DNA of 64,000 nucleotides, taken from Cylicocyclus nassatus. Lineage: Eukaryota; Nematoda; Chromadorea; Rhabditida; Strongylidae. The DNA lies in assembly GCA_958299035.1 (NCBI GenBank), contig CATQJL010000112.1:327001-391000 (forward strand). Direction: 5' to 3'. Each line of letters starts with the position of its first letter. Position 1 is the stretch's first letter. Positions 19,968-32,795 of this stretch are shown one piece after another. The position numbers and the translations under genes were made by a program. The notes beneath the pieces were generated by a model. The model was not told the DNA's origin, made no database searches, and worked only from the letters and a program-made list of their open reading frames with translations.

Positions 19968-22916
19968 TGATGGACAGCTTATTTGGCGCTTACACCTGTA
20001 AATAATTTGCTATGATTATTATTGTCGCAAATAAATTTATTGCATTATATGGAGTGCAGTAAACGAATTAAATGTTTAATTGTGTCGTTTAAAGCATTAT
20101 AATTGTTACTAGCTGGCTTACCCGGCTCCGCCGTATCCGGACCAAACTTGGCACACATACACTTCGGGCCCCGGCGGGTGTCACAGTCCACTTTTCGTTA
20201 TCGATCGATGTCGATTTTACCGATTTTTATCGATTTTTTTTGCAGAGTTGACCTACAGGGCTAGGAGTTGGCACAGGGGGGAAGTGAGCATGGGGATTCC
20301 GAATACAATATTAGATTTCAAAATCGTCCATTACTTTTATTGATTTTATCGATTTTTTGTAAATTTTGACGTGCGAGGCTGGGATTTTGCACAGGGGGGT
20401 AATCGAGCATGCTGATTACGAACACAATATTAGTTTTCAGGATCGTCCATTACTTTTATCGATTTTATCGATTTTTTTGTAAAGTTTAACCTGCGGGGCT
20501 GGGAGTTTGCACAGGGGGGTAATCGAGCATGCAGATTACGAATACAATATTAGTTTTCAAGATCGTCCATTACTTTTATCGATTTTATCGATTTTTTGAA
20601 AATTTGAGCTAGGGGACTGGAATTTGGCACAGGAGTGTAATCGAGCATGCTGATCACCTCCAAGGGGGGAGATCAGCATGCTCGATTACACCCCTGTGCC
20701 AAATTCCAGCTCCCTAGCTCAAATTTTCAAATAATCGATAAAATCGATAAAAGTAATCGATAATCCTAAAAACCAATATTGTATTCGGAATCCCCATGCT
20801 CGATTACCCTCCTGTGCCAACTCCCAGCCCCGTAGCTCAAACTTTGCAAAAAAATCGATAAAATCGATAAAAGTAATCGATAATCCTGAAAACCAATATC
20901 GTATTCGGAATCCCCATGCTCGATTACCCCCTGTGCCAACTCCCAGCCCCGTAGGTGAACTCAGCAAAAAAATCGATAAAAATCGATAAAATCGATATCG
21001 ATCGATAACGAAAAGTAGCCTGTGACACGCTCCCTGCCCCGAAGTATATGTGTGCCAAGTTTGGTCCCGATCGGTTCAGAAATAAAAATTTCTATTCCGC
21101 ACATACGTACAGACAGACATACAGACATACAGACAGACAGACATTCAGCTTTATATATAAGATAGTAATGAGATTAGTGTAGTTTGAGTCAAAGCAATCT
21201 TTAACTGAGCTTTCCATGGGATGCAGAAAAAAATGGATCCTGAAGTGAATTTTGTGTCAAGGTATTAGGTTGCAAAAAACAAAAATTAGGAATTTCGAAG
21301 TGTAATAATTGTTGTACATGAGTATGAAATCTAGATAACGGTCTAGGTGGATTGCACTCATGTAGAGCTTTCGCCTGAGATATAATATGTTGGCCTGGAA
21401 TGACGTCGCTATGGGATCATCACTTTGCTAAAGTATAAAAAATCAGGATTCTTAAAATTATGTAACTGTTGTAAATAATAATGTATCTCGATGCGAAGGG
21501 TGTTTATGGATTGCACTCTCAAGAGCTTTCGATTGATGTGTAGTATGCCGGCTTGGAACGACGTCGCTATGGAATATCAGTCTGCTGAAATGTAAAAAAT
21601 CAGGATGAATCAAGGTTTTCAAAATTAGATAACTCTTGTATATGATATTGTGTCTCGATGGGAAGGGTGTCTGTGGAATATACTCATTATAAGCTTTCGA
21701 ACGGTGTACAACAAGTTGGCCTGAATGGAGTTCTTTACAGAAAAATCGCGCCTCAAAAAGACGAAAAATTACGGTGCTAAAAATCGATTTTTTAAAAATA
21801 ACTTTTGTATAAGTGTATGAAATAAGAAGGGAAGGGTATATGCAAACTCTGCTCCTCAAGAGCTCTCGACTGGTATATAATATGTGGGGGGTTTATGCTG
21901 CTGAACTTCGGGAACGGGGGGGGGGGGGGAGTGAGCATATTTGGCCGAAACGCTCACCCCCAAGGGGCGAGATAATGATATAAAGTGAGAGAGGCGGAGC
22001 ATTTCGGCCAAATATGCTCACCCCCCGCTCCCGAAGTTCAGCAGCATGAACCCCCCCCCACATATTATATACTAGTCGAGAGCTCTTGAGGAGTAGAGTT
22101 TGCCTATACCCTTCCCTTCTTATTTCATTCACTCATACAAAAGTCACTTTTGAAAAATCGATTTTTAGCACCGTGATTTTTCGTCTTTTTGAGGCACGAT
22201 GTTTTTGTAAAGAACTCCATTCAGGCCAATTTGTTGTACACCGTTCGAAAGCTTATAATGAGTATATTCCACAGACACCCTTTCCATCGAGACACAATAT
22301 CATATACAAGAGTTATTTGATTTTGCAAACCTTGGTTCATCCTGATTTTTTACCAGCAAACTGATAATTCCATAGCGACGTCGTTCCAGGCCAGCATACT
22401 ACACATCAATCGAAAGCTCTTGATGAGTGCAATCCACAAAAACCCTTCCCATCAAGATACAGTATTATTTACAAGAGTTACATGATTTTGAAAAACCTGA
22501 TTTTTTTTATATTTTAGCAAAGTGATGATCCCATAGCGACGTCATTCCAGGCCAACATATTATATCTCAGTCGAAAGCTCTACATGAGTGCAATCCACCT
22601 AGACCGTTATCTAGATTTCATACTCATGTACAACAATTATTACACTTCGAAATTCCTAATTTTTGTTTTCTGCAACCTAACACCTTGACAAAAAAATCAC
22701 TTCAGGATCCATTTTTTCTCCATCCTATGGAAAGCTCAGTTGAAGATTGCTTTGATTCAAACTACACTAATCTCATTACTAACAATTATAATGCTTGAAA
22801 CGACACAACTAAACATTTAATCCGTTTACTGCACTCCATATACCGCAATAAATTTATTTGCGACGATATAATCATAGCAAAATTTAAAGGTGTAAGTGCC
22901 AAATAAGCTGTCCATC
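19968..22916. mobile_element. Long foldback with tandem-unit arms, interrupted by a Helitron
   Basis: TGGACAGCTTATTTGGCGCT at the left recurs inverted at the right end (about 22897-22916). The arms mirror about a centre near 21970, where inverted TGAGCATATTTGGCCGAAA blocks and long G/C runs sit. Arms contain ~180-bp units, each with AGCTTTCGA and GACGTCGCTATGG-like boxes. The left arm is split by a minus-strand Helitron (20109-21162); the right arm keeps the uninterrupted sequence, giving a relative date. Confidence 0.8.
20109..21162 (-). mobile_element. Non-autonomous Helitron, family A copy 2
   Basis: Read on the minus strand it starts TCTTATATATAAAGCTGAAT, has TCTG repeats, several AATCGAGCATG/ATCGATTTTATCG units, and ends GGCGGAGCCGGGTAAGCCAG then CTAG followed by T. 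The middle is palindromic around 20670. It sits inside the left arm of the foldback, between ATTGTTA and TAGTAATGAG. Confidence 0.85.
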
Positions 22917-23300
22917 ACCTGAGAAAAAGCTGTTATGTACAAAAAAGTAAATCAAAAATCCGAAAAATTTTCAAAAAATAAAAAGTGAACTATACAATAC
23001 TTATAAACTACAAAATTATATAAAAAATAAACTAAAAATACAATATATCCTTACTATAATATAATATATACAAAATAAAAAAATACAAAAATTAAACTAT
23101 GCAATCTCAGTAGAAATTATATATACAAAATTCTATTAATTACAAAAATTATTTAAAAAATTTTTTGGAATAAAATCTACCCCCCCCCCCCCGGTCGACG
23201 TCGGAACATTTCCGACACTCTTCACTTTTGAGGGTCAAAAACAGCCGAGGCACCCTTCACTTTGGAGGGTGCCCGGCTCACCCCATGGCACCTATGTGAA
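22917..23300. repeat. AT-rich stretch, C run and CCTTCAC motif
   Basis: A very A+T-rich stretch (about 22920-23175), then a C run at about 23181, then CTTCACTTTTGAGGG and CCTTCACTTTGGAGGG blocks followed by CCCGGCTCACCCCATGGCACC. Confidence 0.45.
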
Positions 23301-23579
23301 GGTTATAGGAGACCATGTAATACTCAAAGTGAGGAACCATAGGTGGATAGCCACGGGAGCAGTGTAGTCTCTGAAGAACGCTGGAAAATCGTGACAGTGA
23401 GTAGGAGATTGAGCGGCGCTCGTTTCCATAACGCATATGCTCCAAACTGACAATCTTGAGTTTTATCTATACACTCTCTCCAAATGGACAATTTTTGAAT
23501 TTATATACGTACATAGTAGAAAGATAACCAACATTACAGATACACTCTACATCAGTGAATAGTTCCAATCAGTAACTCA
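23301..23579. other. Unassigned sequence
   Basis: Nothing recognisable. Confidence 0.25.
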
Positions 23580-23693
23580 GTGGCGAGCGCAAAACAGCAG
23601 CTAGACGGTGCATCTCCCAGAACTGTTCCCGTATGAACCATCAACTGGCTGTCTTTCGATCATTTTAACATGTCAACTTCGAATAAGCGCCTT

Positions 23694-24143
23694 AAAGGCA
23701 GTGTCCGGGCAAGAACTCGATTTTGAGATTTCGTGCTTACCCGGTATTCACTATGCTGAATCCGAAAATCCACATTGGAGAGCGCGAAAACGACGAAGAA
23801 GGGCTCTAACAATGAAAGGAAATCAGCAAGTGGGCGGGGTCTTCCCCACTGTAAATTCACGCTTCCAGCTTCCAGAGCAATTTTCTCGAATCCGTTAGCG
23901 CCCTGACATCACTACCGATCAAGTGCAAACGAATGACTTGAAACTGGAAACAAAAGATCGCCCCCGAAGCTGGGAGCGTGAATTCACAGTGGGGAAGACC
24001 CCGCCCACTTGCTGATTTCCCTCCAGTGTCGTCTCTTTTTCGTCGTTTTCGCGCTCTCCAATGTGGATTTTCGGATTCAGCATAGCGAATAGGCCCGGGT
24101 AAGCACAAAATCAAAATCGAGTTTTTGCCTGGACACTACCTTT
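23694..24143. mobile_element. MITE with AAAGGCAGTGTCC ends
   Basis: AAAGGCAGTGTCCGGGCAAG at the left and a near-complement (GGACACTACCTTT) at the right enclose long inverted arms containing GCAAGTGGGCGGGGTCTTCC. Same family as 1129-1485 and 31252-32136. Confidence 0.7.
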
Positions 24144-24470
24144 GAATTTGCGACGTATTCGGAATGCAGAACATCTAGATACTTTCAATACTCTCGCAGC
24201 AGGTCATCGCTTTAGCATTAGAGCGCGGCAGACATCACGAACTTACGCTATGGCTTGAAACACGCTGACGCCGAGTGTCTATACGTGACGGTAGCAGCGT
24301 GCATAGCTATTACAGCAGAGTGGTGCTGCTCATGCTTAAAGCTGTAAATAGCTGTTTTTGCTTAATCCTACCAATTTCTACCAATTCAAGCGCTAAAAAT
24401 TAGTGCTTAGGACACCACACAAACTTTTTTTTATTATACTACGACTGTATTATTCGGTCACTTCTCTGTT

Positions 24471-24920
24471 AAAGCAGTGGGTCGGCAGAATGAGACCAGT
24501 GGCAAAACAAGGTCATAGGGTAGGAGCCCCCATAATGGAACCTATGGGCCAAAGTTCGATCTATCTCTGCCACTCCTAACCCCCGAAATTTCAGAGCGAA
24601 TGCAGCGCTTATTTCCTCTCCTCTCCGACCCCACCCACCCCACGGACAAGTGAACGCGAAGTCCGTCATGGCGAAGAGCAGAGTCGTTGCGGGACCTCAT
24701 GCTTATAGCATTGCGGCTGCGCACTCTGACCGTGAAAGTCACTCGTCATAGGGTGGACGGGTTCGGAGAGGACAGGAGATGAGCGCTGCTTTCGCTTCAA
24801 AATTTCAGGGGTTATAAGTGGCAGAGAAAGACCGAACTTTGGCCCATAGGTTCCATTATCGGGGCTCCTACCCTATGACCTTGTTTTGCCATGGATCTCA
24901 TTCTGCCGACCACTGCCTTT
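24471..24920. mobile_element. Palindromic MITE (AAAGCAGTGGGTCGGCAGAA ends)
   Basis: The left end AAAGCAGTGGGTCGGCAGAA and right end CTGCCGACCACTGCCTTT are inverted copies, as are long inner arms (CATAGGGTAGGAGC, AACCTATGGGCCAAAGTTCG). Non-coding. Confidence 0.7.
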
Positions 24921-25190
24921 GAGTCAGTGATCAAAATGAGATACTCATAGAACGTTCCATATGCAAGGTATGATTTTCAGCTTTGACTTCATTTGAGCTG
25001 AATTTTTCCTTTTGACATACTGAAATTTGACAATAGATATAGTAGTACTTCTTCACCTCCATTACCGAAAGAAACTACACACCGAACAAGGAAAAATTAC
25101 CGGGACTGAATGACAAAAACACGAGATTAGCGAATGTCTGACAACTCTAGTTGATGAGACATAATCTGTGATATTATAGGCTCCGTCTTA

Positions 25191-25923
25191 GGCCCGTATG
25201 CACGTACATCCCCGCGGGAAGGGGAGGGGATCTGAGAGGGGAAGCGTCATACCTCGCTAGTTTATGTATCTTTCTTCTTCTTTCTCTGTCTTGTTTTTGA
25301 AGGTTCTCATACACTGATACCTGCGCATAACGGATGCCAGGTTACTGCCATACAAGATTAGATATTCACTATTTCGTCTGATCCCCTGGGGATCCCTAGG
25401 GGATCACCTCACATTTTCAAAGTCATTTATCTCCCTGAAGACTCAATAAAACACCTGCAAAATTGTACTGAAGATATACTATGATACTGCTGAGCATGTT
25501 TTCGACAGAAGAGATGGATTATGAAGATTTTGATTTCTTCGATAATCCCTGGGTCGCGAGCAGCGGTTCATCGAAAATTTTGATATCTCGAGATTTCACT
25601 CATTTCTACCATAAACATGTTTAGCACTGCTGTAGTATATCATTAGTACAATTTTACAGCATTTTCAGTGGATTTTCAGGAAGATAAATGACTTTGAAAA
25701 TACGCGGTGATCCCCTGGGGATCCCCGGGGGATCAGACGAAATAGTGAATATCTAATCTTGTATGGCAGCAACCTGGCATCCGTTATGCGCAAGTATCAG
25801 TGTATGTGAACCTTCAAAAGCAAGACAGAGAAAGAAGAAGAAAGATATATAAACTAGCGAGATATGACGCTTCCCCTCTCAGATCCCCTCCCCTCCCCGC
25901 GGGGATGTACGTGCATACGGGCC
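25191..25923. mobile_element. PIF/Harbinger-like MITE (GGCCCGTATGC ends)
   Basis: GGCCCGTATGCACGTACATC and its complement, flanked by TTA on both sides (25188-25190 and 25924-25926). The 733-bp element is palindromic almost to its centre (near 25558), with inner GATCCCC-GGGGATC boxes. GGSCC start plus TTA duplication fits PIF/Harbinger. Confidence 0.8.
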
Positions 25924-26620
25924 TTAATCTTCTAGAAGATGTTACTCGACTGGAACCATTTGTTCTTACGAAATCACTATAAACTCGCCATCACACACGA
26001 TCAGTTTGTAAGGTAACATATGTCAATGTGACTGTCGGTGATCAGGGCACGAGCAGCAACGACATGCATGTACAGGCAAGCATTATTATTCAGATGAATG
26101 GGAGGCATAAAGCGTGATAGTGGATAGCGAAGAGTCAAGTCCGTGATGTCTGCCCTGCTCTAATGCTAGAGCGATGGCGGCGAAAGCATTGAAAGTAGAT
26201 GTTGTCTTTTTCAACCCGGAAGAGGCGAAACGTTCCAAATGGAACAGCGCGTCCGCACTGCTAAAGGCTCAGCGAGATAGTTTGGAATGAAGAGACGCAG
26301 ACAGCAAAGCAGCGTTGCGAAGCGGATTCCCGCCAGTCGAATTTCCGCCTAGATTGAAATGAAACTTACTATACATTTCGAATACGTCTAAATCTGCTGG
26401 AATTAATGTGTTAAAACAATCGAAAGGCGGCCACGTTGACGGTTCATATTGGAACAATTCGCGTAGGGGAACGAAGGCCGGCAGTTTAGGGCGCCCCGAA
26501 CTGGTCCTGGAGCGACATGCGACAACGTTGCAAAGGACCAACTGGCTTAAATTGGCGGCCTTCATTCCCCTACCCGAACAATCCTGGGGGTGCACAATAT
26601 GTCTTACGTTGATTACCTGA

Positions 26621-26929
26621 ATGACAGAGCAGCGTCCAGTTTGTTTTCAAAGCTTGCGGTCCTGCTGAATCTCAAAGATGAACCCTTATTTATTAACCCA
26701 GACACAAGTACACAGCATCTTGTGGAGCGAAAATCACTCGCTTAGAAACACACCCAGCCATCCTCATCTCACTCTGTCTTGCACACTATGAAAGCGTGAC
26801 TGTTATTTACACAAGAGTGACAGTAAAGGGTGCACAATGCAAAAGCAAAAGATTTAGGCTTCGTGGAGAAATCAGTTCGAGGTAGAGAATGTTGTAAAGA
26901 TACGCTGCAAATTGACCATTACGATGTTA
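26621..26929. other. Unassigned sequence
   Basis: No supported feature. Confidence 0.25.
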
Positions 26930-28020
26930 CCCGATTTTCAGGTGTATAAGCCGCACTTTTTCAAATTTCCCCACGAGCTGCTCAGCCGCTTCATTGTGTT
27001 TCGAGAAGCGATCCTTACGCTGCACGATTCTTTCAGGCAATACGCGGTACGGTGTAGGGTCATCTGGTTGCGAGGTCTTTTGACGTGTTAGGGCTGGTCG
27101 GTGTAAACCAGGACCAGAAGGACCAGGACCCGCGGCTTATAAAGGATATCCGTCGACGACCGCCCCGTTTCGTGCATTTACACCACCGCGGGCGTGGCTT
27201 TGAAGCCTTTCCAGCTTTACAGTACGCTGCAGCTCGCGCGGTATTTGCGGTTCTCAGCATGCCCGTCCTTTAACTTTTTTTTGTTGTTTGAGCATTTCAC
27301 ATCGTCTTCTTTCTCCTTAATTTTCATTTTAGGCAGTTACACATTTTCATACACGCAAGACCATTGCTCCGGAAAAAATCGGAAGGAATAATGAGTTTTC
27401 TTTCAAGTTGCAATGGCGTATATCGTGACTATGATCGGGAGTGCAACGTTTTCTACGTGTTTCATAATGATTTGCCTTTTTTTTTCTCAAGGGAGACTGC
27501 TGGAGTGGGTGTTTCAGCAGTTCTAAATCAAGGACACATGTAGGAGTGCTAAAATAAACATTTCAGTGGTTTCATTTACGGAGAAGGCATGCTAGCCATT
27601 ACTACACTCACTGCTCATGAAGAAAGCACTCTCCTTCCACCTAATTATGCGGACGATATTTTACGATTCTGAAAATGTTTGTATGATATGTAAAAAAAAA
27701 GAATGAATTCAATAACTGTGCCAAAACTTTTTTCCTGCTCTTTCAGGACCCATCAAAGCAGAATTTGTAGGGTATTTGACCGAGAGAACTTTAAAGAAGA
27801 GGAGAACGACTTACTGATGAGCAGATGCTTGAATTAAAGATTAAAAAGGAAAAAAAGATGAGAAATGCAGAAGGTTAAAGGACAGGGGCGCTGCGAGCTG
27901 CGAATACCCTGCGCGCTGTAGCATACTGTAAAGCTGGAAAGGCTTCAAAAAGGCACGCCTGCGGTGGTGCAAATGCATGAAACGGGCAGTCGTAAACGAA
28001 TATCCTTCACACCTGAAAAT
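26930..28020. mobile_element. Foldback element (~1.1 kb)
   Basis: TTACCCGATTTTCAGGTGT at about 26935 pairs with CACACCTGAAAATAGGGTAA at the right end. GAAGCCTTTCCAGCTTTACA (27208) pairs with its inverted copy near 27935. The left arm has an extra ~185 bp bounded by ATAAGCCGC and GCGGCTTAT, a possible nested insertion. Confidence 0.55.
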
Positions 28021-28117
28021 AGGGTAATTGGAGTTTCAGTCCAAAGGTCCACAGTAACCGATGATAATGAAAAAAAGTCATGTTCGCCTAATTCAAACGA
28101 CAAGCGAAGAGGTTGTT

Positions 28118-29555
<1,438 letters not shown>

Positions 29556-29666
29556 ACTCAAATAACAAGATAGCAAAAAAATGCCTTGGAACTGTGAATC
29601 GGATAGTCCACAAAAAATATGCATCAAGGCAATGCAAAATGGGAAGGTGCTGGACATATAGTTGCA

Positions 29667-31225
29667 CTAGCTGGCTTACCCGGCTCCGCCCGGCCCTGTC
29701 AAACACTGTAATAATGGTTCCATCCCTATTTCTGTACAGCCTTTCCCTGTGCACAGTTCTACATACAATTCCCCATTCCCGCTGTGTTAGTAATCAGCAT
29801 GCTCACCTACCTCCCTCAACAACCCCAGCCCCGGAGCTCAAACTTTGCAAAAATCAATAAAATCGATAAAAGTTAGGGTAATTCTAAAAACTGATGGCGC
29901 TATTCGGTTATCAGGGCCCCAAAATGTTTTGTGACGGATCTTGCTCGGTATATGGGGGTCATTTGAGCCGCTGATGACAAATATTGTAGTCATTTCGCGT
30001 GGCAGCGGGTAAAAATCATGAACCTGCCTAAAACTTGGCAGGGAATTACCTAAAATGCTGTTTCAAGAATATCGTGCTTAATCCCCACGATAAAAACAAT
30101 TCGTGTGGTACAAAAGTTTCCCACGACCGTAAAGCTTTCCATATAGGACCACTGCCGCGCGCGATCACCCTTCGGCGGCTTTTGCCTAAGCAAAACAGAG
30201 GGAGGGAGATTTGCCGCGTGCGTTACGCGTTAGGACAGGTTATCAGAGTGGCGCTGGAGACCGCCATGCAGAACGACCGTTTCCCCACTTCGTGAATATC
30301 TGGAATCTAAATTGGCCCGAAAGCGAATAAATGTCTATTCAAACTCTGAAACACCATAACTTCACAATAATGCGTTGTAACAGCGAAAGCATCATATGCA
30401 TAAGCAGTGTGCTTGTGAACCGTTAAGGTAAGAAGCAAATCTGGAACTTCGACCCATCTACACCCACCGTAACCCAAGAAAATGCACTATCCTGCGAAAT
30501 CAGCATGATATTCATGTTCAGCGCGCTAAATGACCACCCTAAACGAAGTTTAAAGCAAATCTATGTTTTCGATCCCGTACCGTATAACCACCATAACTCT
30601 GTGAAAAGGTCCCAACATGCAGAGAGAGAGAGAGATGATATTCGTAATTAGCATGTCGAATAAGCCATATGGACCGAACTCCAGCCGAATTCATGGTACT
30701 GAATTCCTACCGTACACCTACCGTAACCACACGGGGAAACGTTCTGCGGAGAAAGTGTGATATCTGTAATCAGCATGTAGATAACCCTTATACACGAAGT
30801 TTGAGCAAGCTCTACGACAAAAAATAAAGGGGCTCGGATAGCCGAATAGCGCCAAACTAATGTTGTAATCGTGATCAGCATGCTCGATTACCCCCCTCCC
30901 CCCTGTGCAAACTCCCAGCCCCGTAGCTCAAACGCAAAAAAATCGATAAAATCGATAAAAGTAATCGATAATCCTGAAAAGTAATATTGTATTCGGAATC
31001 GTCATGCTCGATTACCCCTCTGTGCATCTCCCAGCCCGTAGGTGAACTCTGCAAAAAATCGATAAAATCGATATCGATCGATGACGAAAAGTAGCCATGA
31101 TACCCGCCGGGGCCGGAAGTGTATGTCTGCCAAGTTTGGTCCGGATCGGTTCAGAAATGGAATTTTCTATTCGGAACGTACAGGCATACATACATACAAA
31201 CAGACATTCAGCTTTATATAGAAGA
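29667..31225 (-). mobile_element. Non-autonomous Helitron, family A copy 3
   Basis: The minus strand starts TCTTCTATATAAAGCTGAAT after A and ends GGCGGAGCCGGGTAAGCCAG then CTAG before T. The inner part (about 29900-30850) differs from other copies and has repeated ACCGTAAC and AATCAGCATG boxes. No coding region is supported. Confidence 0.75.
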
Positions 31226-31251
31226 TGTACAGTCGAGTAGATTTTCCGCTC

Positions 31252-31611
31252 AAAGGCACCGTCCACCCTAAGTTGAGGGTGTTGAGCTTTCGACAGCATA
31301 TAATAGTAGGGCCCCCTATCAATCCAATGCCCAAGTCGCGGCGCGAGATGTCGCTTCGAAAGCGAGAAAATCGCTTCGGAATAGCAAAGATGCACGAGGA
31401 CCCCCATCCATGCCCGCACTCCCCCAACCATGCCCGCCCATTTGTGCGCGCCCATCCAATCACCGTTCCGGAAAGCCGGTCTCTGGGTTCTCCGGAACGG
31501 GGATGTCGGGGTTTTCGCGCATTCTCGACTTCATATTCGGAAACAGGGACATGAGAAGGCCCTGAAACGACAAAAACGTGGAAGTCGAAAATCTGGGTGG
31601 ACAGTGCCTTT
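31252..31611. mobile_element. MITE, AAAGGCACCGTCCACCC ends
   Basis: AAAGGCACCGTCCACCC and the complement of AAAGGCACTGTCCACCC are 360 bp apart. Member of the AAGGCA-GTCC family, directly followed by another MITE. Confidence 0.65.
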
Positions 31612-31613
31612 AA

Positions 31614-31815
31614 GGCCCCGGGCAGACTTCACGCGATTTGATCGTCGCGACTGAATCGCGAAGAGACAACTGTTACAACATCATTCCATGCAGATCAACT
31701 TGCATTCGGTCGTGATACTTTTCCAGACCGAAATTTTTGAATGTGAAATGAAAATGAATGGAAATCTTGGCGATTTGGTCGCGACGATTAAGTCGCGTGA
31801 AGTCTGACCGGGGCC
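31614..31815. mobile_element. PIF/Harbinger-like MITE (GGCCCCGG ends)
   Basis: GGCCCCGGGCAGACTTCACG and a near-complement (one extra base) are flanked by TAA on both sides (31611-31613, 31816-31818). It is 202 bp, palindromic, with CGCGAC-GTCGCG boxes inside. It is wedged exactly between two AAGGCA-family elements. Confidence 0.75.
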
Positions 31816-31816
31816 T

Positions 31817-32136
31817 AAAGGCAGCGTCCAGGCAGATTCGAGCGACGACCACGCCCACTTCCCTCGGACGGCCAACCCCTTATGAACGAAATCTCCTCAG
31901 CCTTGACGTGTTTTCACATGACCAACACAGTCGAACTTACAGCGTTTACTTGTTAATACTTGCTTTCGACAAGGAATACATCAGAAGCACTCGTCCGGGT
32001 TTTCCCAAAATAGCCCCAAAAGATGGTTTTCTGAGCAATTCACGCCTTTTGAGTTCCATATTCGGAATCAGCGCCATGGAAAGGCCTGGATAATATAAAA
32101 ATATAGAAGTCGAGAATCTGCCTGGACGCTGCCTTT
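31817..32136. mobile_element. MITE, AAAGGCAGCGTCCAGGCAG ends
   Basis: Perfect 19-bp terminal inverted repeats, AAAGGCAGCGTCCAGGCAG and its complement, 320 bp apart. The right end is closely similar to that of the 31252-31611 element. Confidence 0.75.
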
Positions 32137-32140
32137 AATA

Positions 32141-32306
32141 TATTGTGCTTGCACTGAAGGTGAAATGCGATGAAATTTGCGCGTGAAAAGTAGCCACACC
32201 AGTAATTCCAGCCTTTTGCGCGCGCAAGTGGCCGGCGTCACAGGCGCAGCTATTTGTTCACGCGTAAATATTACCACATTTCACCTTCGGTGCAAGCACA
32301 CTATAT
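32141..32306. mobile_element. Small palindromic MITE (TTGTGCTTGCAC ends)
   Basis: TTGTGCTTGCACTGAAGGTG and the complement of TAGTGTGCTTGCACCGAAGG enclose 166 bp, with TATA on both sides. The inner GCGTGAA boxes are also inverted. Confidence 0.6.
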
Positions 32307-32379
32307 TGAGCGGAACTCGAATGTACGTGTACGCCATTTTTCTGCAGCAAAGCGGCATCAAACAAGGATATATACATTA

Positions 32380-32795
32380 CTAGCTGGTTTTCCCGGTCTA
32401 GCCCGGGCTTCAGCTGATCTTTGCTCTAGCCCCTCCCCCCGCCCCCTCCCTTCCCACCTAGCCACTAAGCTGCGCTGCAAGGGATTCTTTATCAAAATTA
32501 CTCACCCGTGGCAGGCTCGTCTTACACAACCGCATCCCTACCGCGAAAATCGAGTGAACTCTACTGCTATTGTTTACGCGGAATCATGGAGATGTTTTTG
32601 CTAACCGATGTACTCATTCTTATGCCAAAAATCAATAGATCAATAGAATGTCCCAGCGCCGCAAAAAGTAGCGCTAAACCACCTCCGGGGGTCGAATACA
32701 TATGTGTGCAGCTTCAGCTCAGTCGGTTCATTGACGGGCGTTTCTATGATGAACGAACAACCAAACGAACACGCTTACAAAGTTTGAGTTTTATA
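32380..32795 (-). mobile_element. Non-autonomous Helitron-like element, family B
   Basis: On the minus strand it starts TATAAAACTCAAACTTTG, includes CGACCCCCGGAGGTGG, CTACTTTTTGCGGCG and CTATTGATCTATTGATT, and ends AGCCCGGGCTAGACCGGG...CCAGCTAG followed by T. The 3' hairpin plus CTAG/T is Helitron-like; the 5' end lacks TC. Relatives at 57102-58753 and 58754-59143. Confidence 0.6.

Larger units (their letters stand above)
23580..26620. mobile_element. Composite foldback (~3 kb) with three nested MITEs
   Basis: Sequence at about 23600-23690 recurs inverted at about 26370-26480 (TATGAACC-TCAAC, TTTCGAT-TTTTAACA), and about 24150-24250 recurs inverted at about 26120-26210 (TAGCATTAGAGC, CAGACATCACG). 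The loop and arms have received the elements at 23694-24143, 24471-24920 and 25191-25923. No coding capacity. Confidence 0.55.
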
